From Phytopseudomonas flavescens (lineage in GTDB: Bacteria > Pseudomonadota > Gammaproteobacteria > Pseudomonadales > Pseudomonadaceae), in contig NZ_FNDG01000003.1 in assembly GCF_900100535.1 (NCBI RefSeq), positions 359,059-423,058 of the forward strand: a stretch of 64,000 bases of DNA, in the 5' to 3' direction. The notes beneath the pieces were generated by a model that was not told the DNA's origin, did no database searches, and saw nothing but the letters and a program-made list of their open reading frames with translations. The stretch's first letter is position 1, and each line of letters begins with the position of its first letter. A program made the position numbers and the translations under genes. Shown here in pieces: positions 37,710 to 48,682 of this stretch.

Positions 37710-37731
37710 ATGGGGCTCGATAGCTTTCGGG

Positions 37732-37783
37732 AGCCCGGGTAGAGTGCTCCGGGTATCGCTTCGCTCAACCCAGGCTACGGGCT
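37732..37783. repeat. AGCCCG...CTACGGGCT extragenic palindrome
   Basis: AGCCCGGGTAG at the left mirrors CTACGGGCT at the right. Between them lies GGGTATCGCTTCGCTCAACC, nearly the same core as GGGTATCGCTACGCTCGACG at 52807. This is a common Pseudomonas intergenic repeat. Confidence 0.6.
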
Positions 37784-37807
37784 AGAGGCTACGGACTGCG
37801 TCGCGAC

Positions 37808-38128
37808 TCAAGTGCTGGCGTTCCTGTCCAGCTTGCGCAGGAACACGCTCATTTCCTTTTCCGCCTGCTTGTCGCCCTTGGCCTGTGCGGCCTGCAGGCC
37901 GCTCTGCCAGGCGCTGCGCGCGGCGTCCGGGTTGCCGGCGGCCTGGTGAGCCTTGCCGAGCAATTTCCAGGCGGCCGAATACTGCGGGTCGTGTTCGACG
38001 CAGCGTTGCAGGTGCTCGGCGGCCTTCGCGGCCTCACCGGCATCCAGGTAGCCCTTGCCCAGGCCGAAACGCAGCAGCGAGTTATCCACACCCTTGGCGA
38101 GCATCTTTTCCAGTGCGTCGGTGCTCAT
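37808..38128 (-). CDS. Small TPR-repeat protein
   Basis: The 106-residue protein has about two tetratricopeptide repeats (FGLGKGYLDAGEAAKAAEHL near 23 and AAWKLLGKAHQAAGNPDAAR near 55), so it is a likely protein-interaction module. The start at 38128 is preceded by GAAGGAGG; the frame extends to 38188. It lies next to trkA as the equivalent gene does in P. aeruginosa (PA0015). A perfect DnaA box sequence lies inside it at 38082-38090. Function unknown. Confidence 0.83.
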   Translation of the reverse strand: MSTDALEKMLAKGVDNSLLRFGLGKGYLDAGEAAKAAEHLQRCVEHDPQYSAAWKLLGKAHQAAGNPDAARSAWQSGLQAAQAKGDKQAEKEMSVFLRKLDRNAST

Positions 38129-38184
38129 GGAGCCTCCTTCGTCGACAGCTTCAGGCGGCAAGTAAAGTGCTTGACGCTTGCTGC

Positions 38185-39558
38185 TCAAAAAAACGTCAGG
38201 CCAACCTGGAACAGCCGCTCGACGTCGCGAATGTGCTTCTTGTCCATCAGGAACAGGATCACGTGGTCGCCGGATTCGATCACCGTCACGTCGTGGGCGA
38301 TCAGCACCTCTTCGTCGCGGATGATCGCGCCGATGGTGGTGCCTGGCGGTAGCGAGATTTCCTTGATGGCCTTGCCGACCACCTTGCTCGAGCGCGCGTC
38401 ACCGTGGGCGATGACTTCGATGGCTTCGGCGGCACCGCGGCGCAGCGAATGCACGCTTTCGATATCGCCGCGACGCACGTGGGTCAGCAGGCTGCCGATG
38501 GTCGCCAGCTGCGGGCTGATGGCGATGTCGATCTCGCCACCCTGGATCAGATCGACGTAGGCGGGGTTGTTGATCAGCGTCATCACCTTGCGCGCGCCCA
38601 GGCGCTTGGCCAGCAGCGAGGACATGATGTTGGCCTCGTCGTCGTTGGTCAGGGCCAGGAAAATGTCGGCGTCCTTGATGTTCTCTTCCACCAGCAGGTC
38701 GCGGTCGGAGGAACTGCCCTGCAGCACGATGGTGCTTTCCAGGTTCTCCGAGAGATAGCGGCACCGTGCCGGGTTCATCTCGATGATCTTCACCTGGTAG
38801 CGGCTTTCGATGGCTTCGGCCAGGCGTTCGCCGATATGCCCGCCGCCGGCGATCACGACCCGCTTGTAGCTATTCTCGGCACGGCGCATCTCGCTCATCA
38901 CCGCACGGATGTCGGCCTTGGCGGCGATGAAGAACACTTCGTCGTCGGCCTCGATCACCGTATCGCCCTGGGGCATGATCGCCCGGTCGCGGCGGAAGAT
39001 CGCAGCGACCCGGGTATCGACCTTGGGCATGTGCTCGCGCAGTTGGCGCAATTGCTGGCCGACCAGCGGCCCACCGTAGTAGGCCTTGACCGCCACCAGT
39101 TGCGCCTTGCCGTCGGCGAAGTCGATGACCTGCAGGGCGCCGGGGTATTCGATCAGGCGCTTGATGTAGTTGGTCACCACCTGTTCCGGGCTGATCAGCA
39201 CGTCGACCGGGATCGCCTCGTTGTCGAACAGCGCCTCGCGGGTCAGGTAGGCCGCTTCGCGGACGCGGGCGATGCGCGTCGGCGTGTGGAACAGGGTATA
39301 GGCGACCTGGCAGGCGACCATGTTGACTTCATCGCTGTTGGTTACTGCCACCAGCATGTCGGCATCGTCGGCGCCGGCCTGGCGCAACACGGTCGGGAAC
39401 GAGCCCTTGCCCTGCACCGTGCGAATATCCAGGCGGTCGCCGAGGTCGCGCAGACGGTCACCGTCGGTGTCCACCACGGTGATGTCGTTGGCTTCGCTGG
39501 CCAGGTGTTCGGCCAGGGTGCCGCCCACCTGGCCGGCGCCGAGGATGATGATCTTCAT
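38185..39558 (-). CDS. trkA: Trk potassium uptake regulatory protein TrkA
   Basis: A peripheral NAD(H)-binding gating subunit of the Trk K+ channel. The 457-residue protein has two RCK_N-RCK_C halves: [20 protein letters not shown] at 1-20 and [20 protein letters not shown] near 234 are the dinucleotide loops. The frame runs up to 39948 but the extra part is antisense to rsmB. ATG 39558 overlaps the rsmB stop by 4 bp. It is last of the def-fmt-rsmB-trkA leftward set. Confidence 0.96.
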   Translation of the reverse strand: MKIIILGAGQVGGTLAEHLASEANDITVVDTDGDRLRDLGDRLDIRTVQGKGSFPTVLRQAGADDADMLVAVTNSDEVNMVACQVAYTLFHTPTRIARVREAAYLTREALFDNEAIPVDVLISPEQVVTNYIKRLIEYPGALQVIDFADGKAQLVAVKAYYGGPLVGQQLRQLREHMPKVDTRVAAIFRRDRAIMPQGDTVIEADDEVFFIAAKADIRAVMSEMRRAENSYKRVVIAGGGHIGERLAEAIESRYQVKIIEMNPARCRYLSENLESTIVLQGSSSDRDLLVEENIKDADIFLALTNDDEANIMSSLLAKRLGARKVMTLINNPAYVDLIQGGEIDIAISPQLATIGSLLTHVRRGDIESVHSLRRGAAEAIEVIAHGDARSSKVVGKAIKEISLPPGTTIGAIIRDEEVLIAHDVTVIESGDHVILFLMDKKHIRDVERLFQVGLTFF

Positions 39559-40871
39559 CGGGGAGCTCCTGCCGCGGCTATCTTGATCAGCTTGGCATAG
39601 TAGAAACCGTCGTGGCCGTCCTGCTGGGCGAGCAGTTGCCGGCCGTGGGGCTGCGGCACGCCGAACGGGCCGGCAATAGCCAGATCGCGGGCCCCCGGCG
39701 TGCGCTCGAGGAAGGCGTCGATCACCTCGGTATTTTCCGTTGGCAGGGTCGAGCAGGTGGCGTAGAGCAGGATGCCGCCGACTGCCAGGGTGGGCCACAG
39801 TGCGTCGAGCAATTCGCCCTGCAGTTTGGCCAGCGCCGGAATATCGTCGGGCTGACGGGTCAGCTTGATGTCCGGGTGGCGACGGATCACCCCGGTGGCC
39901 GAGCAGGGTGCATCGAGCAGGATGCGCTGGAACGCTTCGCCGTCCCACCAGGCAGCGGTATCGCGGCCATCGGCGGCGATCAGGGTGGCCTCGAGCCGCA
40001 GGCGGTCGAGGTTCTCGCGCACGCGCAGCAGGCGCTTGGCTTCCAGATCCACGGCGACCACCTGCTGCAGTCCGGGCTCGGCTTCGAGCAGGTGGCAGGT
40101 CTTGCCACCTGGGGCCGCGCAGGCGTCCAGCACGCGCTGCCCAGGCGCCAGCTGCAGCAGGTCGGCAGCCAGTTGTGCGGCCTCGTCCTGTACGCTGACA
40201 TGGCCCTCGGAGAAGCCGGGCAGCAGGGCGACGTCGCAGGCTTGCAAGAGGCGAATACCGTCGCGGCTGAAGGTGCAGGGTTCGGCGTCGAAACCGACCT
40301 GGCGCAGCCGCGTCAGATAGTCATCGCGGCTGCCGTGGCGACGGTTGACCCGCAGGATCAGCGGCGGGTGGGCGTTGTTGGCCGCGCAGATCGCCTGCCA
40401 GTGCTCGGGCCAGAATGCCTTGAGCTGTTTTTGCAGCCAACGCGGATGAGCGGTGTGCAGTACCGGGTCGCGATCCAGTTCTTTGATCAGGCTCTCGCTG
40501 TCGCGCTGGGCGTTGCGCAGTACGGCGTTGAGCAGGCCCTTGGCCGAGGTCTTCTTCAATTTGTCGACGCAGCCGACCGTCTCGCCAATGGCCGCATGGG
40601 CGGGAATGCGTGTGTAGAACAACTGGTAGAGGCCGATCAGCAGCAGGGCTTCGAGGTCGCGGTCGCCATCCTTGAAGGGCTTGCGCAGCAGCTTGTCGGC
40701 GATCAGCGCCAGACGTGGCTGCCAGCGCGCGGCGCCGAAGGCCAGGTCCTGGGCGAGGCCACGGTCGCGTGCCTCGACCTTGTCGAGCAGCGGCGGCAGG
40801 CTGCTGCCCAGCGACGCCTTGCCTTCGAGTACCGCCGCCAGGGCGCGGGCGGCTGCCAGCCTGGGGTTCAT
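39555..40871 (-). CDS. rsmB: 16S rRNA (cytosine-967-C5)-methyltransferase
   Basis: RsmB methylates C967 of 16S rRNA. The 438-residue protein has an N-terminal NusB-like RNA-binding domain (about 1-140). The SAM methyltransferase domain has [16 protein letters not shown] near 248, the PCS motif in [17 protein letters not shown] near 319 and the catalytic TCS motif in [13 protein letters not shown] near 373. It overlaps fmt and trkA by 4 bp each, a tightly coupled operon. Confidence 0.96.
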   Translation of the reverse strand: MNPRLAAARALAAVLEGKASLGSSLPPLLDKVEARDRGLAQDLAFGAARWQPRLALIADKLLRKPFKDGDRDLEALLLIGLYQLFYTRIPAHAAIGETVGCVDKLKKTSAKGLLNAVLRNAQRDSESLIKELDRDPVLHTAHPRWLQKQLKAFWPEHWQAICAANNAHPPLILRVNRRHGSRDDYLTRLRQVGFDAEPCTFSRDGIRLLQACDVALLPGFSEGHVSVQDEAAQLAADLLQLAPGQRVLDACAAPGGKTCHLLEAEPGLQQVVAVDLEAKRLLRVRENLDRLRLEATLIAADGRDTAAWWDGEAFQRILLDAPCSATGVIRRHPDIKLTRQPDDIPALAKLQGELLDALWPTLAVGGILLYATCSTLPTENTEVIDAFLERTPGARDLAIAGPFGVPQPHGRQLLAQQDGHDGFYYAKLIKIAAAGAPR

Positions 40872-41809
40872 GCCAGCACCGTGCCGACGACGAACTGCTC
40901 ACGGCGGCTGTTGTACAGGTCGGCGAAGTTCAGCGCCTTGCCGCCAGGCAACTGCAGGCGGGTGAGCAGCAGGGCGTTTGCGCCACAGGCGACGGTCAGG
41001 CCGTCCTTGCTGGCGGCGAGGATCTCGCCGGGCTGGCCCTGACCTTCGGCGAGGCGGGCGGCCAGCACCTTGAGCGGCGCGTCGTTCAGGGTGCTGTGGC
41101 AGATCGGCCAGGGGTTGAAGGCGCGGATCAGTCGCTCCAGATCAATGGCCGGGCGGCTCCAGTCGATACGCGCTTCGTCCTTGTTGAGCTTGTGGGCGTA
41201 GTTGGCCTGGGTGTCGTCCTGTACTTCGCCCATCAGCGTGCCACTGGCCAGACCGGCGATGGCGTCGATCACCGCCGGCGGGCCGAGTTCGGCGAGACGG
41301 TCATGCAGGCTGCCGCCAGTGTCGTCGGCAGTGATCGGCGTACGTACCTTGAGCAGCATCGGCCCGGTATCCAGACCCGCTTCCATCTGCATCACGGTGA
41401 CGCCACTTTCTGCGTCGCCAGCCTGTACCGCGCGCTGGATCGGCGCGGCACCGCGCCAGCGGGGCAGCAGGGAAGCATGGCTGTTGATGCAGCCGAAACG
41501 CGGGATGTCGAGCACCGCCTGAGGCAGGATCAGCCCGTAGGCGACCACTACCAGCAGATCCGGCTCGAGACCGGCCAGCTCGGCCTGGGCAGCGGCATCC
41601 TTGAGGCTCGGCGGTTGCAATACGGGAATGTTGTGTTGCAGGGCGAGCTGTTTGACCGGGCTGGGCATCAGCTTCTGGCCGCGGCCCGCCGGGCGATCCG
41701 GCTGGGTGTACACCGCGACGATCCGATGTGGCGTGTCGAGCAGCGCCTTGAGGTGGGCGGCGGCGAATTCAGGGGTGCCGGCGAATACGATACGCAGAGC
41801 TTCGGTCAT
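40868..41809 (-). CDS. fmt: Methionyl-tRNA formyltransferase
   Basis: Formylates initiator Met-tRNA with 10-formyl-THF. The 313-residue protein starts [20 protein letters not shown] and has the folate site [20 protein letters not shown] near 108 with the HXSLLP motif, plus the C-terminal OB-like tRNA-binding domain. The start at 41809 matches the family; the frame is open to 41875 through the terminator. It works in series with def upstream. Confidence 0.96.
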   Translation of the reverse strand: MTEALRIVFAGTPEFAAAHLKALLDTPHRIVAVYTQPDRPAGRGQKLMPSPVKQLALQHNIPVLQPPSLKDAAAQAELAGLEPDLLVVVAYGLILPQAVLDIPRFGCINSHASLLPRWRGAAPIQRAVQAGDAESGVTVMQMEAGLDTGPMLLKVRTPITADDTGGSLHDRLAELGPPAVIDAIAGLASGTLMGEVQDDTQANYAHKLNKDEARIDWSRPAIDLERLIRAFNPWPICHSTLNDAPLKVLAARLAEGQGQPGEILAASKDGLTVACGANALLLTRLQLPGGKALNFADLYNSRREQFVVGTVLA

Positions 41810-41851
41810 GGTGTCTCGCTGTTGCTCGGGAGCGCTGGGCGCTGCAGCTGA

Positions 41852-41881
41852 AAAAGAAAAGGCTTGCCGTGGCAAGCCTTT
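41852..41881 (-). terminator. Intrinsic terminator between def and fmt
   Basis: On the minus strand AAAGGCTTGCC-AC-GGCAAGCCTTT forms an 11-bp stem followed by TCTTTTTC. It should reduce read-through from def into fmt, so fmt-rsmB-trkA may depend partly on its own promoter. Confidence 0.82.
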
Positions 41882-41894
41882 GCAGAGGGTGGCA

Positions 41895-42401
41895 TCACAC
41901 CTGCTGGCGGTGCTGTTTTTCCAGCTTCTTCTTGATGCGGTCGCGCTTGAGCGTGGACAGGTAGTCGACGAACAGCTTGCCGTTGAGGTGGTCGCACTCG
42001 TGCTGGATGCACACCGCGAGCAGGCCTTCGGCGATCATCTCGAACGGCTGGCCGTCGCGATCCAGTGCGTTGATCCTGACCTTCTGCGGGCGGTCGACGT
42101 TCTCGTAGAAGCCGGGCACCGACAGACAGCCTTCCTGGTACTGGTCCATCTGCTCGGTGAGCGATTCGAACGTCGGGTTGATGAACACCAAAGGCTCGCT
42201 CTTGTCCTCGGACAGGTCCATGACCACCACGCGCTTGTGCACATTCACCTGGGTCGCGGCGAGGCCGATACCGGGGGCGTCGTACATGGTTTCGAACATG
42301 TCGTCGATCAACTGACGCAAGGCGTCATCGACCACGTCCACCGCTTTGGCGATGGTTCGCAGGCGTGGATCGGGGAATTCGAGGATGTTTAAAATCGCCA
42401 T
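41895..42401 (-). CDS. def: Peptide deformylase
   Basis: Removes the N-formyl group from nascent proteins. The 168-residue protein has all three metal-site motifs: GIGLAATQV near 45, EGCLSVPG near 89 and [12 protein letters not shown] near 132. It starts at ATG 42401 ([18 protein letters not shown]) and is divergent from the LysM protein gene across 151 bp that carry both promoters. Confidence 0.97.
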   Translation of the reverse strand: MAILNILEFPDPRLRTIAKAVDVVDDALRQLIDDMFETMYDAPGIGLAATQVNVHKRVVVMDLSEDKSEPLVFINPTFESLTEQMDQYQEGCLSVPGFYENVDRPQKVRINALDRDGQPFEMIAEGLLAVCIQHECDHLNGKLFVDYLSTLKRDRIKKKLEKQHRQQV

Positions 42402-42552
42402 ATGCGTTTGTGATGCACTTGTGGAATAAATTCAAAATCCGCTGCTAAGATGACCGCAGCATCGAAAAACGGCTTCACGCCGCGGTTTTACTGGGTTCTG
42501 TCGCGGCGCTAGGGCGCTTCACGCGAAGCCACATAATAAAGGGATTCACCGC

Positions 42553-43578
42553 ATGAGGAAATCACTACTCGCCCTGCTGCTGGTCGCCGCGAGCGGCCTG
42601 GCAGCCGCCGAGGTGCAACTCAGGGAAGGTCACCCCGAGCGCTACACGGTGGTGAGGGGCGATACCCTCTGGGATATTTCCGGCAAGTTCCTGCGCCAAC
42701 CCTGGAAATGGCCGGAAATCTGGCACGCCAACCCGCAGGTGGAGAATCCGCATCTGATCTACCCGGGCGATGTGCTGAGCCTGGTCTATATCGACGGTCA
42801 ACCGCGCCTGATGCTGGGCCGGGGCGAGTCGCGCGGCACCATCAAGCTGTCGCCGAAGGTTCGCAGCACGCCGATGGCCGAGGCCATTGCGACCATCCCG
42901 CTGGAAGCGATCAACAGCTTCCTGCTCAAGAACCGCATCGTCGATAGTCCGGAACAGTTCCAGGGCGCACCCTATATCGTCGCCGGCAATGCCGAGCGCG
43001 TGGTCAGCGGTGCCGGTGACCGTGTCTACGCCCGTGGCAGCTTCGATCCGGCCGAGCCGGTGTACGGCATCTTCCGCCAGGGCAAGACCTATACCGATCC
43101 AGACACCAAGGAATTCCTCGGCATCAACGCCGATGATATCGGCGGCGGCGAAATCGTTGCCGAGGAAGAGGGCGTCGGCACCCTCAACCTGACCCGTACC
43201 ACCCAGGAAGTTCGCAACGGCGACCGTCTGTTCCCCACCGAGGAACGGGCGATCAACTCGACCTTCATGCCCAGCGAGCCGAGCGTACAGGTCAAGGGCC
43301 TGATCCTCGATGTGCCGCGCGGGGTCAGCCAGATCGGCCAGTTCGACGTGGTCACCCTGAACAAGGGCGCCCGTGACGGCCTGAAGATCGGCAACGTGCT
43401 GGCCGTCTACAAGACCGGCGAGACCGTGCGTGACCGGGTCACCGGCGAGTCGGTGAAGATTCCTGACGAACGTGCCGGCCTGCTCATGGTGTTCCGCACC
43501 TACGACAAGCTCAGCTACGGCCTGATCCTCAACGCCTCCCGGCAGTTGGCGGTGATGGACAAGGTGCGCAACCCGTAA
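42553..43578 (+). CDS. LysM-domain exported protein (PA0020 type)
   Basis: The 341-residue protein has a signal peptide (MRKSLLALLLVAASGLAAAE) and one LysM domain near 30-80 (YTVVRGDTLWDISGKFLRQP followed by WKWPEIWHANPQVENPHLIY), which binds peptidoglycan glycan. The rest is beta-rich without a recognised enzyme motif. It is conserved beside dprA in Pseudomonas. Expression is probably shared with dprA, though a G+C hairpin lies between them. Confidence 0.9.
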   Translation: MRKSLLALLLVAASGLAAAEVQLREGHPERYTVVRGDTLWDISGKFLRQPWKWPEIWHANPQVENPHLIYPGDVLSLVYIDGQPRLMLGRGESRGTIKLSPKVRSTPMAEAIATIPLEAINSFLLKNRIVDSPEQFQGAPYIVAGNAERVVSGAGDRVYARGSFDPAEPVYGIFRQGKTYTDPDTKEFLGINADDIGGGEIVAEEEGVGTLNLTRTTQEVRNGDRLFPTEERAINSTFMPSEPSVQVKGLILDVPRGVSQIGQFDVVTLNKGARDGLKIGNVLAVYKTGETVRDRVTGESVKIPDERAGLLMVFRTYDKLSYGLILNASRQLAVMDKVRNP

Positions 43579-43588
43579 CACCCGACCA

Positions 43589-43606
43589 GCCCCGCGATCG
43601 CGGGGC
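43589..43606. terminator. Perfect GCCCCGCG hairpin after the LysM gene
   Basis: GCCCCGCG-AT-CGCGGGGC is a perfect 18-bp palindrome 10 bp after the stop codon. There is no T-run, so it may be an RNA-stabilising or partial termination structure between the LysM gene and dprA. Confidence 0.45.
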
Positions 43607-43658
43607 GCGTGCTCTCTACCGCCGCTACGGCGGCGCGACCGATCAAGGATGATCAGCC

Positions 43659-44774
43659 ATGTCGCCATTCTCCGATGCGTTGTCTCCCGCCGAGCTCGAG
43701 GCCCGTCTGCGCCTGCATTGCCTGCCTGAGCTGGGGCCCAGGCGTTTCCGCACGCTGCTCAGTGCCTTCGGCAGCGCCTCTGCCGCCCTGAGCGCGCCGG
43801 CCAGTGCCTGGCGCTCGCTCGGCTTGCCGCAGGCCTGTGCCGAGGCACGGCGAAGCGCGCAGGTGCGCGAGCGGGCTCGACTGAGCCTGGACTGGTTGCA
43901 GGCGCCGGCCCAGCACCTGCTGATGTGGGACGACCCGCGCTACCCCGCCTTGCTGGCGGAAATTCCCGATGCGCCGCCGCTGCTGTTCGTCGCCGGCGAT
44001 CCGGCATTGCTCGAGCGGCCGCAACTGGCCATGGTCGGCAGCCGCCGGGCGTCGAGGCCGGGCCTGGAGACCGCACGGGGTTTCGCCCGCAGCCTGGCCC
44101 GTGGTGGTTTCGTGATCACCAGCGGGCTGGCGCTGGGGATCGATGGGGCGGCGCACCAAGGCGCGCTGGATGTTGGCGGGCACACCGTCGCGGTGCTCGG
44201 CACGGGGTTGCAGTGCCTGTACCCGGCGCGCCACAAACGCCTGGCCCGGGACATCATCGACGGTGGCGGGGCGCTGGTCTCCGAGCTGCCGCTGGATTGC
44301 CCGCCCCAGGCCGGTAACTTTCCACGTCGCAATCGCCTCATCAGCGGCTTGTCACTGGGGGTGCTGGTGGTCGAGGCCAGCCCCTCGAGCGGCTCGCTGA
44401 TCACCGCACGCCTGGCGGCCGAGCAGGGGCGCGAGGTCTATGCGATTCCCGGCTCCATCCATCATCCGGGGGCCCGGGGTTGCCATCAGCTGATTCGCGA
44501 TGGCGCCACGCTGGTGGAAAGCATCGAGCACATCCTCGAAGCCCTGCGCGGCTGGCAGGTACCCCATGCCGAACGCTCAGCGGCCACCGAGACCGTCCCG
44601 CAGCCGTCAGCCCATCCCCTGCTGGCGTTGCTGCACGCCGCGCCCCACAGCAGCGAGGCGCTTGCCCACTGCAGCGGTTGGCCGCTACCCGAGGTTCTCG
44701 CCGCCTTGACCGAGCTCGAGCTGGACGGACGGGTCGCCTGCGAGGCGGGGCTTTGGGTGGGCTGCAAGGCGTAA
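43659..44774 (+). CDS. dprA: DNA-processing protein DprA (Smf)
   Basis: Binds incoming single-stranded DNA and loads RecA during natural transformation. The 371-residue protein has an N-terminal HhH/SAM-like part (about 1-80) and an extended Rossmann core with [20 protein letters not shown] near 125. [15 protein letters not shown] and [19 protein letters not shown] follow, and a C-terminal winged helix lies at about 305-370. tsaC follows after 35 bp. Confidence 0.95.
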   Translation: MSPFSDALSPAELEARLRLHCLPELGPRRFRTLLSAFGSASAALSAPASAWRSLGLPQACAEARRSAQVRERARLSLDWLQAPAQHLLMWDDPRYPALLAEIPDAPPLLFVAGDPALLERPQLAMVGSRRASRPGLETARGFARSLARGGFVITSGLALGIDGAAHQGALDVGGHTVAVLGTGLQCLYPARHKRLARDIIDGGGALVSELPLDCPPQAGNFPRRNRLISGLSLGVLVVEASPSSGSLITARLAAEQGREVYAIPGSIHHPGARGCHQLIRDGATLVESIEHILEALRGWQVPHAERSAATETVPQPSAHPLLALLHAAPHSSEALAHCSGWPLPEVLAALTELELDGRVACEAGLWVGCKA

Positions 44775-44809
44775 TACACTGCGGCCAGTGTTTTCCGGGG
44801 GAGATATCC

Positions 44810-45367
44810 ATGATCACCAGTTGGCAGGTCAAGCAGGCCGCGCGCGTGGTTCGCGCTGGCGGCGTCATCGCCTATCCGACCGAAGCGGTGTGGGGGCTGG
44901 GGTGCGATCCGTGGGATGAAATGGCCGTGGACCGCCTCCTGGCACTGAAGGAGCGACCGGTGCGCAAGGGTTTGATCCTGGTGGCCGACACCATCCGCCA
45001 GTTCGACTTCCTGCTCGACGACCTGCCCGAGCTCTGGCAGGATCGCCTGGCCAGCACCTGGCCAGGCCCGAACACCTGGCTGGTGCCGCACCAGGACCGC
45101 CTGCCCGAGTGGATCACCGGTGAGCACGACAGCGTCGCCCTGCGGGTCAGCGATCACCCGCTGGTAGGCGCACTCTGCGCCCTGACCGGGCCACTGGTCT
45201 CGACCTCCGCCAACCCTGCCGGCCGCCCGGCCGCGCGCTCACGGTTGCGGGTCGAGCAGTACTTCCCGAGGCAGCTGGACGCGGTACTCGGCGGTGCCCT
45301 GGGCGGGCGCCGCAATCCCAGCGTGATTCGTGACCTGGTGACCGGCGACGTGCGCCGGCCCGCCTGA
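44810..45367 (+). CDS. tsaC: Threonylcarbamoyl-AMP synthase TsaC
   Basis: Makes threonylcarbamoyl-adenylate from Thr, bicarbonate and ATP for tRNA t6A37. The 185-residue YrdC-type protein has the basic-cavity residues in [18 protein letters not shown] near 18, [13 protein letters not shown] near 45 and [15 protein letters not shown] near 138. ATG 44810 follows GGGGGAG; the longer frame to 44480 is antisense noise within dprA. It is a partner in t6A synthesis with TsaBDE encoded elsewhere. Confidence 0.95.
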   Translation: MITSWQVKQAARVVRAGGVIAYPTEAVWGLGCDPWDEMAVDRLLALKERPVRKGLILVADTIRQFDFLLDDLPELWQDRLASTWPGPNTWLVPHQDRLPEWITGEHDSVALRVSDHPLVGALCALTGPLVSTSANPAGRPAARSRLRVEQYFPRQLDAVLGGALGGRRNPSVIRDLVTGDVRRPA

Positions 45368-45404
45368 GGCAGTAGTCGAGATACAAGGGTGGGAGACAGA
45401 AGAT

Positions 45405-45466
45405 GTGGGAGCGCGCGGGGACGCCTAGTCCATGCGCGCGAAATCGCGGGCGTGGCCCGCTCCCAC
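45405..45466. repeat. Pseudomonas REP element
   Basis: GTGGGAGCG at the left and CGCTCCCAC at the right flank the strongly conserved GCGGGCGTGGCCCGCTCCCA. The same motif appears inverted at 48585-48635. It sits between the convergent tsaC and qor genes. Confidence 0.8.
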
Positions 45467-45535
45467 GAGAGAACGGTAGGGTGGATCACGCTCCACCGAT
45501 CCACCACTGCACCGTATCCGCTCCCATAAAACGTT

Positions 45536-45564
45536 TGCCAGCTTTCGCCTAGGGAAAGCTGGCA
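45536..45564 (-). terminator. Terminator of qor
   Basis: TGCCAGCTTTC (45536-45546) and GAAAGCTGGCA (45554-45564) form an 11-bp stem with a seven-base loop. On the minus strand the tail AACGTTTTAT follows, so it fits leftward termination of qor. Upstream, 45478-45500 has a GTAGGGTGGATCAC repeat. Confidence 0.7.
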
Positions 45565-45585
45565 GGCAGCGGATAGCGTTTCAGC

Positions 45586-46563
45586 CTAGGGCAGCAGAAT
45601 CGTCGACCCGGTGGTCTTGCGCTCGCTCAGCAGTGTCTGCGCCGTAGCGGCGTCGCTCAGCGGGTAGCGTTGGCCGATCTCCACGTCGAGCTTGCCCCTG
45701 GCGATCATGCCGAACAGTTCGTCGGCCATCTTCTGCAGGCGCTGCGGTGTGTCGGCGTAGCTGGCCAGGGTCGGCCGGGTGACGTACAGCGAGCCCTTCT
45801 GCGACAGGATGCCCAGGTTGACGCCGGTGACTGCGCCAGAAGCATTGCCGAAACTGACCAGCAGGCCGCGTGGCGCCACGCAGTCGAGCGAGGTGTCCCA
45901 GGTGTCCTTGCCGACGCCGTCGTAAACCACCGGGCATTTCTTGCCGTCGGTCAGCTCCAGCACGCGCTGGGCAACGTTTTCATGGCTATAGTCGATGGTC
46001 GCCCAGGCACCCTGTTGCAGGGCGCGCTCGGCCTTCTTGGCCGAACTCACGGTGCCGATCAGCTTGACGCCGAGGGCCTTGGCCCACTGGCAGGCGAAGG
46101 AGCCGACGCCGCCCGCCGCCGCGTGGAACAGGATGATGTCGCCGCTCTTCAGCTCGGCGGTCTGGCGCAGCAGGTACTGCACCGTGAGGCCCTTGAGCAT
46201 CACCGCCGCGGCCTGTTCGAAGCTGATGGCATCGGGCAGCTTGACCAGCTTTTCCGCGGGTAGCACGTGCAGCTCGCTGTAGCCGCCCAGTGGCCCGGTG
46301 GCGTAGGCCACGCGATCGCCGACCTGGAAGTCCGTGACCTCGGCGCCGATCGCATCGACGAAACCGGCACCCTCGGTGCCCAGGCCGGATGGCAGCGCGG
46401 GTGGCGCATACAGACCGCTGCGGAAGTAGGTGTCGATGAAGTTCAGGCCGATGGCCTGGTTATGCACGCGCACCTCGTTGGGGCCTGGCGCGGCCGGCTG
46501 GTAGTCGACGTATTCGAGTACCTCGGGGCCACCGTGGTGGCTGAACTGGATGCGTTTGGCCAT
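45586..46563 (-). CDS. qor: NADPH:quinone oxidoreductase (zeta-crystallin type)
   Basis: A zinc-independent medium-chain reductase that reduces quinones with NADPH. The 325-residue protein starts MAKRIQFSHHGGPEVLEYVD and has NQAIGLNFIDTYFRSGLY near 36. Its nucleotide-binding loop HAAAGGVGSFACQWAKALGV is near 148, with no structural zinc Cys cluster. It is divergent from hemF with 185 bp between the starts. Confidence 0.94.
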   Translation of the reverse strand: MAKRIQFSHHGGPEVLEYVDYQPAAPGPNEVRVHNQAIGLNFIDTYFRSGLYAPPALPSGLGTEGAGFVDAIGAEVTDFQVGDRVAYATGPLGGYSELHVLPAEKLVKLPDAISFEQAAAVMLKGLTVQYLLRQTAELKSGDIILFHAAAGGVGSFACQWAKALGVKLIGTVSSAKKAERALQQGAWATIDYSHENVAQRVLELTDGKKCPVVYDGVGKDTWDTSLDCVAPRGLLVSFGNASGAVTGVNLGILSQKGSLYVTRPTLASYADTPQRLQKMADELFGMIARGKLDVEIGQRYPLSDAATAQTLLSERKTTGSTILLP

Positions 46564-46733
46564 CGTTTTTGCTCCTGCGTGAAAGGTGAATGCAAGGAAC
46601 CCCTAATCCAGTGGGGTATTGAGCGGGTTTTTGGCGTGAGTGGTCGAACGTCGCATCTGCCGTTGACCGGCGTCAACTGCAGAGCGCCGAAACGCGGTGA
46701 TATGCTGGCCGCCGATTTTACCGACGTTCGTGA

Positions 46734-47670
<937 letters not shown>

Positions 47671-47672
<2 letters not shown>

Positions 47673-47730
47673 AGGTCTGCGCAAAAAGCTTCAGGCTTGC
47701 CGCCTTTGGCTTTTGCGCACGGAAACCTTC
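47671..47730. repeat. Imperfect inverted repeat spanning the hemF-aroE gap
   Basis: GAAGGTCTGCGCAAAAAGC (47671-47689) is mirrored by GCTTTTGCGCACGGAAACC then TTC (47709-47730), with small internal bulges. The right arm ends at the aroE start codon, so the aroE ribosome site is inside the structure. Confidence 0.5.
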
Positions 47731-48552
47731 ATGGACCGCTACGGTGTATTCGGCAACCCCATCGGCCACAGCAAGTCGCCCCTGATCCATCGCCTGTTCG
47801 CCCAGCAGACAGGCCAGGCGCTGAGCTACGAGGTACTGCTGGCGCCGCTGGAGGATTTCGATGGCTATGCCCGGGCCTTCTTCGCCGAGGGCCATGGCGG
47901 CAACGTGACCGTGCCGTTCAAGGAGCAGGCCTTTGCGCTGGCCGACAGCCTGACCGAGCGCGCCCGCCGTGCCGGTGCGGTGAATACCCTGAAGAAGCTC
48001 GATGACGGCAGCCTGCTCGGTGACAACACCGACGGTGCCGGCCTGGTTCGCGACCTGACCGTGAATGCCGGGATCGAGCTGCGCGGCAAGCGCATCCTGC
48101 TGCTCGGCGCCGGTGGCGCGGTACGCGGCATTCTCGAACCCTTCCTGGCGCAGCAGCCGCAGACCCTGGTAATCGCCAACCGCACCGTGGAAAAGGCCGA
48201 GTACCTGGCCCGCCAGTTCGCCGATCTCGGCCCCGTGGTGGCCAGTGGTTTCGACTGGATCGATGCGCCGGTGGACCTGATCATCAATGGCACCTCCGCC
48301 AGCCTGGCCGGCGAGCTGCCGCCGATCGCCGCCAGCCTGATCCAGCCGGGCCACACCTGCTGCTACGACATGATGTACGGTGCCGGCCCCACCGCCTTCA
48401 ACCGCTGGGCCGCGGAGCAGGGTGCGGCGCGCACCCTCGACGGCCTCGGCATGCTGGTCGAGCAGGCCGTGGAAGCCTTCCACCTGTGGCGTGGCGTGCG
48501 CCCGGACAGCGCGCCGGTGCTGGCCGAGCTGCGCCGCCAACTGGCCGCCTAG
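47731..48552 (+). CDS. aroE: Shikimate 5-dehydrogenase
   Basis: Reduces 3-dehydroshikimate with NADPH in aromatic amino-acid synthesis. The 273-residue protein has the shikimate site [18 protein letters not shown] at 5-22 and catalytic Lys in [11 protein letters not shown] near 65. The NADP loop [15 protein letters not shown] is near 127, and ANRTVEKAE is near 152. ATG 47731 ([10 protein letters not shown]) matches the family; the ATG at 47713 adds six residues. It closes the PA0005-PA0025-like block. Confidence 0.96.
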   Translation: MDRYGVFGNPIGHSKSPLIHRLFAQQTGQALSYEVLLAPLEDFDGYARAFFAEGHGGNVTVPFKEQAFALADSLTERARRAGAVNTLKKLDDGSLLGDNTDGAGLVRDLTVNAGIELRGKRILLLGAGGAVRGILEPFLAQQPQTLVIANRTVEKAEYLARQFADLGPVVASGFDWIDAPVDLIINGTSASLAGELPPIAASLIQPGHTCCYDMMYGAGPTAFNRWAAEQGAARTLDGLGMLVEQAVEAFHLWRGVRPDSAPVLAELRRQLAA

Positions 48553-48584
48553 CACCACGCCCCGCCACCGGAAACCCCTGTAGG

Positions 48585-48635
48585 CTGTGGGAGCGGGCCA
48601 CGCCCGCGATTCGCGCACATGGCGCGCTCCCACAG
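48585..48635. repeat. Pseudomonas REP element (inverted relative to 45405)
   Basis: CTGTGGGAGCG (48585-48595) and CGCTCCCACAG (48625-48635) form a perfect 11-bp stem around GGCCACGCCCGCGATTCGCG. It lies between the convergent aroE and TonB-receptor genes and may also aid termination. Confidence 0.8.
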
Positions 48636-48682
48636 TGCAGCCGGTCTGCCTCATCCTTGCCCTTCGCTGGCGAGCCGCTTTC

